A stretch of DNA of 64,000 nt from Natrinema hispanicum (GTDB lineage Archaea > Halobacteriota > Halobacteria > Halobacteriales > Natrialbaceae): NCBI RefSeq assembly GCF_900111485.1, contig NZ_FOIC01000015.1, forward strand, positions 1 through 64,000. The letters run 5' to 3'. The notes under the pieces are model-generated. The model had not been told where the DNA came from and did no database searches. It saw only the letters and a list, made by a program, of their open reading frames with translations. The first letter of the stretch is position 1, and every line of letters begins with the position of its first letter. The translations under genes were made by a program, and so were the position numbers. Shown piece after piece: positions 25,373 to 34,348 of this stretch.

Positions 25373-26145
25373 GTCGGATCCCCTCCACTATCGCGTCGCT
25401 CATCGTGTTCGTCGTGCCAGTTCGCGGCCGCCTCTTGGTACAGTGTCTCGAGGTCGTCTGAGTCGGCGGCGGCGATCTCTGCGGCGGCGTCGGCGACGGC
25501 GTCCGCACCGTCGAACGTCGCCTGAATGTCGGCGTACACTCGCGGCGTCCCCGCCGTCACCTGTGTCGCGAGTCGTCCCATCGTCTCGTAGATCGGCGTC
25601 TCGAACCCCTCGGGGACCGACTCCGCAGCAAGCGCAAAGGAGAGGACTGCAGCGTGGGTCGCCGCCTGCACGGTCTCCATCGTCTCGTCGTGCTCCGTGG
25701 CAGTGGTCTCGAGTAATTCGTTGCCTCGAGCCTCGAGCGTTGCAAGCAACTCGTCAGTTACCGGTCCCGACCGATTGCAGACGGCGGCGATCGAGCCGGG
25801 GGCCCGTTCGGGGGCAAACAACGGGTGGAGGCTGACCCGTTCGACGTCCGGCGCGTGGCGTTCCATCGCTGCGAGTGCGGGTTCCATCACGCCCGAGACG
25901 TCGACGATCGCCCGCTCAGCCCGGGGGGCTTGGGCAGCGATCGCATCGGTGACGTGAGTCATCGGCACCGCGAGACAGACGATGTCATACGTCGTCGCCC
26001 CCTCGAGAGCCGCGACATCGCCCCCGACGGCGTCCGCCGCAGCGGCTGCAGCGTCGCAGTCGATATCGGCGAACGCGACTCGAGCATCGACGGCATCGCC
26101 GAACCACGTCCCCATCGACCCTGCGCCGACGATCAGTACGTCCAT
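25369..26145 (-). CDS. tyrA: prephenate/arogenate dehydrogenase
   Basis: A 258-residue enzyme that oxidatively decarboxylates prephenate (or arogenate) for tyrosine synthesis. The N-terminal NAD(P) loop is VLIVGAGSMGTWFGD. The VPMTHVTDAI helix, VDVSGVMEPAL and SLHPLFAPER (substrate-contacting His) follow family order, with a helical C-terminal dimerisation domain. It overlaps the rsm22-like gene by 4 bases. Shikimate-pathway partners are not in the window. Confidence 0.87.
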   Translation of the reverse strand: MDVLIVGAGSMGTWFGDAVDARVAFADIDCDAAAAAADAVGGDVAALEGATTYDIVCLAVPMTHVTDAIAAQAPRAERAIVDVSGVMEPALAAMERHAPDVERVSLHPLFAPERAPGSIAAVCNRSGPVTDELLATLEARGNELLETTATEHDETMETVQAATHAAVLSFALAAESVPEGFETPIYETMGRLATQVTAGTPRVYADIQATFDGADAVADAAAEIAAADSDDLETLYQEAAANWHDEHDERRDSGGDPT

Positions 26146-26293
26146 TGCTCGCTCCTACCTGCCGGCGTCGCAAAAGCCGTTCGATCGATACGCACGCAGT
26201 CGCACCGACACCCGCCACAGGCGTCCTCGGTGCCAGTTCCGTCGTGCGATCGCACGTCAGAATATACAAGTTATTTGAAACGGGACTGGGTGT

Positions 26294-27028
26294 ATGGATT
26301 CCGGCCAATTGCTATCCGTATTGCTCATTGCAGGGGCCGGTCTCATCGTCCTCACGACCTATCCGTACCTTGCGACCGGGATCGCGTACCGCGACCGCGA
26401 TAACGGCCTGTCGTATATCCTGTTTCTCATGGGCGTCGCGGTTTGGAACGGGCTGTTCGCCGCACAGGCGCTCGATCCACGACCGATCGTGAAAGGGTTT
26501 TTCTTCAGCATCGCGACGTTGGGTGCTGTTCTAGCCGGCCTGGGCTGGCTGCTGTTTGCCAGTACGGCGAGTAGCACACCGCTTCTCGATCGGCGGCGGC
26601 TGGTCTATCGCGTCGTTGCCCTGCTTGCCGGGATCGACATCACGCTCGCGATTACCACTCCGACACACTCGCTGTACTGGACCGTGGCGGCCACTCCGTC
26701 CGTCTCACTTGCCTTCACCGACATCGTCCCAAACGTCGGCTACTGGCTGCATACAGTGTTCCTCACGGCTCTGTTCGGTGCTGGTGCGACCCTGTTCGGC
26801 CGCGCATGGCAGAACGGAACCGACGTTGCATACACGCGATTATATACCCTTGCCGGGTTCACGACGGCTGTGGCGATCCTCGGGAGCAGTGTCCTGCTTT
26901 CGGGCACCACGTCGATCGCACCGCTTGCTGCCGGGTGCCTGACAACGATCGGCTGGATACAGGCCCAACAGAAACGGTATCTCCGACTCCCGCGACCATA
27001 CCGGTGGCTAAACAATTTGCTTCGGTGA
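26294..27028 (+). CDS. orphan 7TM sensor-like membrane protein
   Basis: A 244-residue protein with seven predicted membrane helices and almost nothing else; the last helix is followed by a short basic tail (QQKRYLRLPRPYRWL). The helix pattern, with THSLYWTVAATP and a loop before VGYWLHTVFLTALFGAGATLF, resembles the 7TM input domain of haloarchaeal histidine kinases. Here no PAS, HisKA or ATPase domain follows. It may be a stand-alone receptor or a truncated kinase; no downstream frame carries kinase motifs. An AATATAC box lies about 25-30 bases upstream. Confidence 0.7.
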   Translation: MDSGQLLSVLLIAGAGLIVLTTYPYLATGIAYRDRDNGLSYILFLMGVAVWNGLFAAQALDPRPIVKGFFFSIATLGAVLAGLGWLLFASTASSTPLLDRRRLVYRVVALLAGIDITLAITTPTHSLYWTVAATPSVSLAFTDIVPNVGYWLHTVFLTALFGAGATLFGRAWQNGTDVAYTRLYTLAGFTTAVAILGSSVLLSGTTSIAPLAAGCLTTIGWIQAQQKRYLRLPRPYRWLNNLLR

Positions 27029-27096
27029 TGACTCGCCACCGAACCCTAACAGAGTCGGCCAACAGTCTCCTGTAGGGTCAGGCCCAAACTGCGTCC

Positions 27097-28140
27097 ATGA
27101 CACATGTTGGGATCGTCGGGGCTGGCGTCGGTGCAGCAGCCGCGACGTATACGCTCGAGCAATCACGCGACGACGTGACCGTGACGGTCTTCGAAAAATC
27201 CGGCGGGCTCTGTGGCCGGGCCGCGACCAGACGCCGCGACGACATCGTCTACGACTACGGCGCAAACTACGTCAAATCCGACGACGAGCGCGTCGTCGAG
27301 TTACTGACGGAGACGCTCGACACTGAGGGGCTGGTCGACGTAACCGATCCCGTGTGGACGTTCGACCACACGGGCGATGTGTCGCCAGGCGATGGCCGCG
27401 ACGAGCACAAGTGGACCTACAGACAGGGGTTGACTCAGATCGCAAAGCGGCTCTTTGCACGCACCGAGGCGACCGTCCACCGCAAGACGCGCATCGAGAC
27501 GATTATCCGAACTGCGGACGAGGCGTGGCAACTCGAGGACGACTCTGGAACCCGTTGGGGCCCCTTCGACGCCCTCCTGTTGAACCCGCCAGCCCCTCAG
27601 ACCGCTGACCTGCTGCGGACGGCTGACTGGGAGAGCGACGCCCGCGATGCCCTCCTGTCGGCCGCCGATACCGTTCCCTACCGGACAGTCTGGACCGGGA
27701 TCTTCCACTACCCGTTCGAACTCGAGAGACCATACTACGCGCTCGTGAATTCGGACAAGGCCCACGCGGTGGGCTGGGTTGGCCGCGAGGAATGCAAACC
27801 CGGCCACGTTCCCGACGGCGAGTCGCTGCTGATCGTTCAGGCAACCCACGAGTGGTCGGTCGACCACTACGACGAGCCACCGGCCGAGACGCTGGCGGAA
27901 CTCGCGGCGCTAACCGCCGACCTCGTCGGCGACGAGCGCCTGTGCGACCCGGACTGGACGGACCACCAGGGCTGGCGGTATGCGCTCCCGGAAGGGGAGG
28001 TTCCCCGCGAGCCGCTCGCGCGCGCCGAGCGCGCGGGCCTGTACTGTCTCGGTGACTGGGTCGCCGGCGAGGGACGTATCCACGCCGCGCTCCGAAACGG
28101 CCTCGCCGTCGGCGAGCGGGTCGCCGACGCCAACCTATAG
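27097..28140 (+). CDS. FAD-dependent amine-oxidase/renalase-like oxidoreductase
   Basis: A 347-residue flavoprotein. The N-terminal dinucleotide-binding GAGVGAAAATYTLEQ, then EKSGGLCGRAATRRR and DYGANYVKS, are typical of the renalase/NAD(P)-binding Rossmann branch. The C-terminal FAD motif is LYCLGDWVAGEGRIHAAL. No membrane segment. Substrate unknown; possible roles range from amine oxidation to NAD(P)H isomer repair. It overlaps the trkA stop by 6 bases in convergent orientation. Confidence 0.83.
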   Translation: MTHVGIVGAGVGAAAATYTLEQSRDDVTVTVFEKSGGLCGRAATRRRDDIVYDYGANYVKSDDERVVELLTETLDTEGLVDVTDPVWTFDHTGDVSPGDGRDEHKWTYRQGLTQIAKRLFARTEATVHRKTRIETIIRTADEAWQLEDDSGTRWGPFDALLLNPPAPQTADLLRTADWESDARDALLSAADTVPYRTVWTGIFHYPFELERPYYALVNSDKAHAVGWVGREECKPGHVPDGESLLIVQATHEWSVDHYDEPPAETLAELAALTADLVGDERLCDPDWTDHQGWRYALPEGEVPREPLARAERAGLYCLGDWVAGEGRIHAALRNGLAVGERVADANL

Positions 28141-29472
28141 CGCGGCGGTCGCTTCGTCGACTACTCTCGTATCGACGAAGACCACCACGTGATCGTCGCC
28201 CTCGATGACGGTCTCCCCGCGTGGCGTGATTAGCTCCCCATCGCGGGTGATCGCACCGATGACGATTCCATCCGGAAGGGCAGCCATCGCCTCCTCGATC
28301 GGTGTCTCGAAGAGCACGCTGTCCGAACCGACCTCGACCTCGAGGACTTCGGCGCGGTCTGACTCGAGCATCGCGACGTTTTCGGTTCGTCGGGCGCGGG
28401 TAAAGCGAGTGATCTCCTCGGCAGTGACGAGCCGGGGGTTGACGCCGACGTCGAGCCCGACCGTCTCGAAGAGGTCGATGTATTCGCCGGCATCGACGAC
28501 GCCGATGGTTCGCTCGACACCGACCCGCTTTGCGAGCAGCGAGACCAGCAGGTTCTTTTCGTCGCTGTCGAGGGCGGCGACGACGAGGTCGGACTCGTCG
28601 ACGTGTTCACGGACGAGAAAGTCGATGTCGGTCGCGTCGCTTTGCAAGACCAGCGTCTCCGGCAGGTTCTCTGCCAGTTCCCGTGCCCGCGCGGGATCCT
28701 GCTCGATGAGTCGCGTGTCGATTCCCTCGGCTTCGAAGAGTCTGGCCGTCTGTGCGGCGATCTCGCCACCGCCGACGAGGACGATCTCGCGGACATCCTC
28801 GAGCGAGGGGGGTGGCGTCACGAAATCGGCAAACGAACGGACACTCTCCACGGAGCCAATGACGACGATGGCATCGTCGGCCCTGATAACCGTCTCACCG
28901 GCCGGAATGATGATGTTGTCGCCACGCAAGAGTGCGGCGAACGTCAGCGATTCGTAGCGGTCGGCGTCGGACACCGTCTCGCCGGCGAGCGGACTGTCGG
29001 CCATTACTTCGAACTCGGCCATCTGAACGACCCCGTCGGCGAACGTCTCAGCATCGTGTGCGCCGGGCAGGCCGGCGATCCGGACGATCGATTGGGCGGT
29101 CTGGAGGTTCGTCCCGACCATGAAATCGACGCCGAACGCCCCCTCGGATCGCTCCCAGGTCCGCAACAGGCCCGTCTGCTTGACGCGCGCGATCGTGAAC
29201 GGATCGCTGACGGCCTTCGCCGCCCCGCAGATGACGATGTTCGTCTCGTCGATATCGGTGCTTGCGATGACCAGATCCGCGTTCTCGATGCCGGCTTCCT
29301 CGAGCGTCTCGATGGCGGTGCCGTCGCCCCGGACGGTCAACACGTCGTGGGAGTACGTGATCGCCTCGATCCGGCTCGGGTCCGTGTCGATGACGACGAC
29401 GTGGTGGTCGTGCTCGAGGCTAGCGGCGATGTTCGACCCGACCTGCCCTGCACCGACGACGATCACGCGCAC
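28135..29472 (-). CDS. trkA: Trk potassium uptake regulatory subunit TrkA
   Basis: A 445-residue cytosolic regulator of Trk K+ channels, important in a salt-in organism. It has duplicated RCK units: first Rossmann VIVVGAGQVGSNIAASL, a first TrkA-C domain (about 140-225), second Rossmann IVLVGGGEIAAQTARLF and second TrkA-C (about 370-445). Both NAD loops keep the GxGxxG or GGGxxA form. The membrane partner TrkH is not in the window. Confidence 0.93.
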   Translation of the reverse strand: MRVIVVGAGQVGSNIAASLEHDHHVVVIDTDPSRIEAITYSHDVLTVRGDGTAIETLEEAGIENADLVIASTDIDETNIVICGAAKAVSDPFTIARVKQTGLLRTWERSEGAFGVDFMVGTNLQTAQSIVRIAGLPGAHDAETFADGVVQMAEFEVMADSPLAGETVSDADRYESLTFAALLRGDNIIIPAGETVIRADDAIVVIGSVESVRSFADFVTPPPSLEDVREIVLVGGGEIAAQTARLFEAEGIDTRLIEQDPARARELAENLPETLVLQSDATDIDFLVREHVDESDLVVAALDSDEKNLLVSLLAKRVGVERTIGVVDAGEYIDLFETVGLDVGVNPRLVTAEEITRFTRARRTENVAMLESDRAEVLEVEVGSDSVLFETPIEEAMAALPDGIVIGAITRDGELITPRGETVIEGDDHVVVFVDTRVVDEATAAL

Positions 29473-29626
29473 CGGCGGCTCACCCGCGACGATCGCGGAC
29501 GCGAAACGGCGTGGCTCCGGCTCATGGTCTCGCTATCGGGTCCCGCCAGTAAGTCGGTTGGCCCTGCACTCGACTCGTGAACCGACCGGCCGGGCGAGCC
29601 GTCGGCAAGCAGTCACCGACAGAAGG

Positions 29627-30154
29627 TCAGGGCATCTCGTGGACCGTCAACTCGACGTCACGCCGCTGGCCCTCGATGTCGGTGACCAGTCGCTCGACGA
29701 CGGTTTCCGCCTCTGCGAGGAGTTTGGGCTCGACCTTGTCGATGACCCAATCTAACGAGACGAACCGCGGCAGCGAGATCGCGTTCGTGTTCGCCGAATG
29801 GGGGTTATAGATGGCATCGAAGTAGATCCGACTCGCCGTCGGAGCGTCCGCCGGTGCCGATTCCGGCTCCGGTTCGACGCGCCACTCGCCGCGGGCGTCG
29901 ATGTCGTTGACCAGCCGCCACTCGAGCGATTCCGGTGGGGTGATGTCGATCACCTTCGAGCGGGCGGTGTAGCTGAGCTTCCACCACGTGAGCGTGAGGT
30001 CATAGACCGAGCCGGCGTCGCCGTTGCCGTTGATTCGAACTTCTTTCAGGTGGTCCGTGTACCGCGGGTAGTCGGCGAACGAGCGCACGTGCGGGAACAC
30101 CTCCTCGGGTGACCGGTGGGCGAGCGTGCTGAGGAGAATCCTGTCCACACCCAT
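29627..30154 (-). CDS. SRPBCC-fold (START/COQ10-like) protein
   Basis: A 175-residue protein whose N-terminus (HRSPEEVFPHVRSFADYPRY) has the classic START-like opening, in which a beta strand and helix form the mouth of a hydrophobic pocket. Strands VYDLTLTWW and YTARSKVIDITPPESLEW continue the antiparallel sheet, and a long C-terminal helix closes it. Likely binds a hydrophobic ligand such as a quinone; the ligand is not known. Confidence 0.83.
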   Translation of the reverse strand: MGVDRILLSTLAHRSPEEVFPHVRSFADYPRYTDHLKEVRINGNGDAGSVYDLTLTWWKLSYTARSKVIDITPPESLEWRLVNDIDARGEWRVEPEPESAPADAPTASRIYFDAIYNPHSANTNAISLPRFVSLDWVIDKVEPKLLAEAETVVERLVTDIEGQRRDVELTVHEMP

Positions 30155-30226
30155 GGTAGGAGGCGTTCAAACGTAAGGATTTCTATAGGACCACTCGGGA
30201 GCCACACATCCTGACAGACGAGAGTC

Positions 30227-31405
30227 TCAGTCGCTCGAGGCCGTTCGTGACCGGTCTCCATCGACGCCGTTGCGGAGCGCAGCGATGCGGTCTGCGATCG
30301 GCGGATGATGGGTCGCAAGACTGTAGAGGAATCCTGCCTCGAGTCGAACGTCGTTTGCGTCGGCCAGCGTCTCGAGGGCGGCAATCGTCGCCTCGCGGCC
30401 GGCCATCTGAGCCGCGTAGGCGTCCGCCTGAAACTCCTGCCAGCGCGCGAGTGCGCCAAGCAAGACGACGCGATACAGGACGTACAGTCCCATGAGCAAG
30501 CCGACAACGCTGAACGTCGACCCGAACCAGCCGCTCCCGAACTGCGGAGCGATGAGCGCCCAGACGCCGATGACAGCACCGGTAAGCGCCCCGCGTTGCC
30601 ACAGGTGACGGCCCGCAACGTGGCCGAACTCGTGAGCGAGGATCGCCTGCAGCTCATCGTCGTCACACGCCGTGAGCAGGTGATCGGTCAGGAAGACGTA
30701 TTGTCGTCCGGGAAGCGAACCCGCGACGAGCGCGTTCGCGGTCTTGGTCGACTCGCCCTCGAGTAGGGAGATCCCCTGGGGACTGTAGCCCGCGTTTGCA
30801 CAGAGGCGCTCGACGCGCTCGCGGCGCTGGTCTTCCAGCGGGACGTACTCCCGGCTGAGAACGAGCAGATACGGCGAGAGGCCGAAGCCGGCAACGACGA
30901 GTATGCCGAGCGTGACGACGAGGGCGAACCGCGACACGCTGACGGCCGACCCAAGTGCGAGGAACCCGCCGATCCCGACCACCGCAATGGCGATGGCGAT
31001 CGTCAACACAGCGAGCACCCGCCTGACGCGTCGCCACGCCGATGCCGTCGTCTCTCGGAGTGTGCGGACCGTGGGATACGTGCCGAGTGCCATCGAGACC
31101 AGCGGGACAGCGACGATTGCAAACGTAAGCAGGACGTGGACTGCGAACTCGAGGACGGCGACGCCGAACAGGTCCGGTCCTGCCGTCTCGACGGGGGCCG
31201 CCGCTCGCTCCAGCAGCCCGAACGCGTACACGCCAAGCAGTGCGAGGGCCGGCAGTCCGAATCCGGCTGCCTGCTGGACGCGATTGAGACGGTGCAGGCG
31301 GTCTTCGATCGGGGAGTTCATCGCCTCGACGCGCCGAGCGTACGCTCGAAACCCGAAGAACGGCCCGACCGCAAGGACGAGAACGAACGCAGCGACGGCG
31401 AGCAT
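30227..31405 (-). CDS. M48 family membrane metalloprotease (HtpX/Ste24-like)
   Basis: A 392-residue integral membrane zinc protease. HEFGH (within ILAHEFGHVAGRHLW) provides the two His ligands and the catalytic Glu, and EFQADAYAAQ carries the third ligand. There are several helices in the first half (about 1-25, 40-60, 75-105, 125-165) and one pair after the HEXXH, unlike the smaller HtpX. It likely degrades or processes membrane proteins with its active site at the cytosolic face. Confidence 0.9.
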   Translation of the reverse strand: MLAVAAFVLVLAVGPFFGFRAYARRVEAMNSPIEDRLHRLNRVQQAAGFGLPALALLGVYAFGLLERAAAPVETAGPDLFGVAVLEFAVHVLLTFAIVAVPLVSMALGTYPTVRTLRETTASAWRRVRRVLAVLTIAIAIAVVGIGGFLALGSAVSVSRFALVVTLGILVVAGFGLSPYLLVLSREYVPLEDQRRERVERLCANAGYSPQGISLLEGESTKTANALVAGSLPGRQYVFLTDHLLTACDDDELQAILAHEFGHVAGRHLWQRGALTGAVIGVWALIAPQFGSGWFGSTFSVVGLLMGLYVLYRVVLLGALARWQEFQADAYAAQMAGREATIAALETLADANDVRLEAGFLYSLATHHPPIADRIAALRNGVDGDRSRTASSD

Positions 31406-31673
31406 AGCCTGTGTTCTGCTAACACCTTCCTAAGTTATGATTCCCATTCTGCACGGCGTCCGTCGAAAAGGCACACGGTAACTCGGGGATTGCTGGGCAC
31501 TAAAACGCGAGTTGTGTCGATCAAGACGGTTCACACACCGATTGTACTCGAGACGCGGTCGGCACCTATGAACAGTCGGCTGGCAATATCAGCGACGACA
31601 GGCAGCGCCCCCAACACTGGATCCCTGAGCCGACACTGATCAGGGCGTCCCGACTCCGACGGCCGGCCACCGA

Positions 31674-32195
31674 TCAGGACGCTCCGGTGCTGCCGGCGGG
31701 CTCGACGTCATGATCGGTCTCGGTAGCGTGTGTCTCCAAGATTTTGATCTCGAACGCCACTCGTTCGCCAGCGAGTTCGTGATTGAAGTCGATGGTCACC
31801 GTCTCGTCGGAGACATCGACGATCCATCCCATCTCGCCAGTCTCGCTCTCGACGAGTTCACCCACCTCGGCCGTCGTCTCGCTACGGGCCTCGAGTTCCT
31901 CGCGGGGAATCGTGACGATGGCGTTCTCATCAACGGTTCCGTAGGCCGATTCGGGCTCGAGGACGACCGTTTTCGTCTCGCCGTCGGCCATCTCCAGGAC
32001 GGCCTCGTCGAGTCCCGAGAGGACGTGGCCCTCGCCGACGCGGAACTCGAGGGGTTTGAAATCGCGGGTGTCGTGGTAGATTCCCTCCTCGAGGGCGACG
32101 TCGACATCGGTCGTCTCGAACACCTCTCCTGCTGCCGGGCCGTCGACGAGGCGACCGGTCAGATGGACGATGGCGATGTGGCCGGGTTCGATCAT
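31674..32195 (-). CDS. FKBP-type peptidyl-prolyl isomerase (SlyD-like)
   Basis: A 173-residue cytosolic prolyl isomerase and chaperone. It begins VHLTGRLVDGPAAGEVFETT, then has the FKBP core FRVGEGHVLSGLDEAVLEM and an insert-in-flap domain as in SlyD/archaeal FKBP (PESAYGTVDENAI, MGWIVDVSDETVTIDFNHE). It lacks the His-rich tail of bacterial SlyD. The start at 32195 overlaps the sulfite-oxidase-like stop by 4 bases, so it is the third gene of that operon; it may help fold the exported redox proteins (inference). Confidence 0.9.
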   Translation of the reverse strand: MIEPGHIAIVHLTGRLVDGPAAGEVFETTDVDVALEEGIYHDTRDFKPLEFRVGEGHVLSGLDEAVLEMADGETKTVVLEPESAYGTVDENAIVTIPREELEARSETTAEVGELVESETGEMGWIVDVSDETVTIDFNHELAGERVAFEIKILETHATETDHDVEPAGSTGAS

Positions 32196-33610
32196 GACTC
32201 CTCGACGGTGCAGTCGACGGCGTGGGGCATGTAGGCGTTGTTGCCGTAGCCGCTCTGGTTCCACGGATACTGGTCGTCCGCGATGCTCCGGAGTTGGTCA
32301 TCCGGGTTGGAGATGGTTGCCGGCTGCGTGTAGCCCCGGTCGTCGGTCGCCCGCGAGGCGAGCGTGTGGTCGCCCGTCGACGGGTCTTCCCAGACGTAGC
32401 GGAACTGCCGCCAGCCCGAGTTGCCATCGACCGGGCCGAAGAACTCGGCTTCGCCCCACGAGTCGCCGCCGTCGGTCGAGACTTCGACCATCTCGAGGCC
32501 GTCGTCGCCGGCCCACGCGACGCCGATAACCTCGATGGTGCCGGCAGGTGATGGCGAGATGGTCTGTCCCTCACCTGGATAGCCGATGAGCGACTTCTCG
32601 ACCTGATCGTACATGTAGGCGTTGCGGATCGCGTCGGTCTGTTCCATCTGCTCGCGCGTGTCGTAGACCGGGATGTCTTCGTAGTGTTCCGCGCCGTCGT
32701 CTTCTTCGGGGACGACCCGGTAGGAGTACTGCTGCCAGTGGGTATAGGTGCGCTGCCCGTCCTCGGGAGCACCCTCCTCCTCCCACTCGTCGCCGATGAC
32801 CATCGTCTCCATGACGTGCATCCGGTTGACCCATTTGACGTTGTTGCAGCCGAACCAGCCGGGAACGAGCAGCCGGACCGGGAACCCGTGGTCGGGTGAG
32901 ACCGGCGACCCGTTCATGTTGTACGCCAGTAACGTGTCGTCCAACACTTTCTCCATCGGGATCGACCGGGTGAAGACGTCTTCCCCTTCCGGGTGTTCGC
33001 CACCCATCACGGTAAGGAAATACCCCTCGCCCGTCTCGGCTCCGTAATACTCTAGGATCTCCGATACCGGCGTCCCTGTCCAGACGGTGTTACCGACCGC
33101 ACCGAACGTCCACTGGTTGCCACCGACCTGCGGGTCGAAGTACGACCGGCCGTTCCCGGCACACTGCATCGTGTGGGTGACCGACTCGGTGCTGAAGGAG
33201 TGTTTGATCTCCTCCATCGACAGATCGGCCTCATCGTCGACGAGGCCGGTCAGTGAGACGGTCCAGTCCGACTCCTCGATGTCAGGCGTCGGGTAATGAT
33301 TCCGGATGTAGTGTTCCTCACGCGGCGTGATGTAATCCGCGTACGTCGCTCTAGCCGCTGCCTCCGCGTTCTCCGGCTCCGGCGACAAGATTCGTAGCCC
33401 CGGATACCGTTCCTCGAGTGATGGGCCACCATCTCCGCCGCCGTCCCCGCCGTTCGATCCATTGCCGTCGCCGCTTTCTGCACAGCCCGCAAGAACACCG
33501 ACACCGGCCAGCGCCCCGGTTGCCATCAGAAACCGCCGTCGTTCGACGAACCGATCGCGTCGCGAGCCGTCCGCTGCCCCGTTCCCCTCGCTCGATTGCT
33601 GACGTGACAT
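32192..33610 (-). CDS. exported sulfite-oxidase-like molybdopterin enzyme
   Basis: A 472-residue Tat lipoprotein (RRRFLMATGALAGVGVL, lipobox AGC near residue 43) followed by a Gly/Asp linker. It then has an oxidoreductase molybdopterin domain: THTMQCAGNGR with the molybdenum-ligating Cys near 150, and FPVRLLVPGWFGCNNVKW near the cofactor. An Ig-like dimerisation domain follows (about 340-440, IGVAWAGDDGLEMVEVS). It probably oxidises sulfite or a related compound outside the cell, with electrons passing to the upstream halocyanin (inference). There is no heme domain. Confidence 0.88.
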   Translation of the reverse strand: MSRQQSSEGNGAADGSRRDRFVERRRFLMATGALAGVGVLAGCAESGDGNGSNGGDGGGDGGPSLEERYPGLRILSPEPENAEAAARATYADYITPREEHYIRNHYPTPDIEESDWTVSLTGLVDDEADLSMEEIKHSFSTESVTHTMQCAGNGRSYFDPQVGGNQWTFGAVGNTVWTGTPVSEILEYYGAETGEGYFLTVMGGEHPEGEDVFTRSIPMEKVLDDTLLAYNMNGSPVSPDHGFPVRLLVPGWFGCNNVKWVNRMHVMETMVIGDEWEEEGAPEDGQRTYTHWQQYSYRVVPEEDDGAEHYEDIPVYDTREQMEQTDAIRNAYMYDQVEKSLIGYPGEGQTISPSPAGTIEVIGVAWAGDDGLEMVEVSTDGGDSWGEAEFFGPVDGNSGWRQFRYVWEDPSTGDHTLASRATDDRGYTQPATISNPDDQLRSIADDQYPWNQSGYGNNAYMPHAVDCTVEES

Positions 33611-33629
33611 ACCATGTGTTGTCCATGGT
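33611..33629. promoter_or_regulatory. inverted repeat before the sulfite-oxidase-like gene
   Basis: ACCATG at 33611-33616 and CATGGT at 33624-33629, 7 bases apart, immediately before the ATG of the molybdopterin gene. The right arm belongs to CCATGGTA, which recurs at 34332-34339 before the divergent regulator. Operator function is only a possibility. Confidence 0.35.
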
Positions 33630-33664
33630 AGACAATATCAAACATCGGCTGGTCCACACCAACC

Positions 33665-34102
33665 CTACTCGGAGACAGTTACCGTCCCAACCATCCCCTG
33701 TCCAGCGTGGGGCGTACAGACGTAGACGTACTCGCCGGGGACGGTAAACTCGTGTTCGAAGGTTTCGTCGACGGCCATGATGGCGAAATGATCGTCACCC
33801 TCGTAGGACGTAAACGGCTCGGCACCCTCCGGATTTTCACACTTCGGCGACGCGTCCGGATGGCTCGTGACGTTGTGTCCCTCGCTCAATGCGGTCCAGC
33901 TGACGGTATCGCCGACCGCGATCTCGACCGCTTCGGGCTCGAACCGGAGGCGTCCCTCTGGCCCAACATCGACGTCGGTGACACCGCCGTTCTCGTCGTC
34001 TGTGCCGTTCTGTTCACCGGTATCGCCACTGGAACACCCTGACAGAGCCATGCCAATCGTGACCGTGACAGCCGTCCGAAGGAACGTGCGTCGTTCGATC
34101 AT
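33665..34102 (-). CDS. halocyanin-type blue copper lipoprotein
   Basis: A 145-residue exported electron carrier. A Tat-like lipoprotein signal (MIERRTFLRTAVTV, lipobox SGC, Cys23) and acidic linker lead to a plastocyanin/azurin fold. Type I copper ligands are visible: His in LSEGHNVTSHP and the C-terminal loop YVCTPHAGQGM (Cys, His, Met). An extra Cys (SPKCENPEG) lies between them. It is the first gene of the operon halocyanin - molybdopterin oxidase - FKBP, 54 bases upstream of the oxidase. The ATG at 34102 is chosen because the signal peptide starts there. Confidence 0.92.
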   Translation of the reverse strand: MIERRTFLRTAVTVTIGMALSGCSSGDTGEQNGTDDENGGVTDVDVGPEGRLRFEPEAVEIAVGDTVSWTALSEGHNVTSHPDASPKCENPEGAEPFTSYEGDDHFAIMAVDETFEHEFTVPGEYVYVCTPHAGQGMVGTVTVSE

Positions 34103-34348
34103 CGTACAGACCATCGCAAGCCACGGGCCCCCATATAATCTGAATTGGCACAGGCCAATCGCAGTCCCCCCTCGAGACACGGTCATAATCGCCAGGGGAC
34201 GTTACCGTCGTTTGATCACTCATCTGGGATCGGCGGTCTAGACAACGATCGAAACGATTTTTCAGCCCGTCTCGAGCCTTACGGAGAAGACGAGTCGCGT
34301 CTTAAAATAAATAGTACATATTTAACCACACCCATGGTATATTACCAC

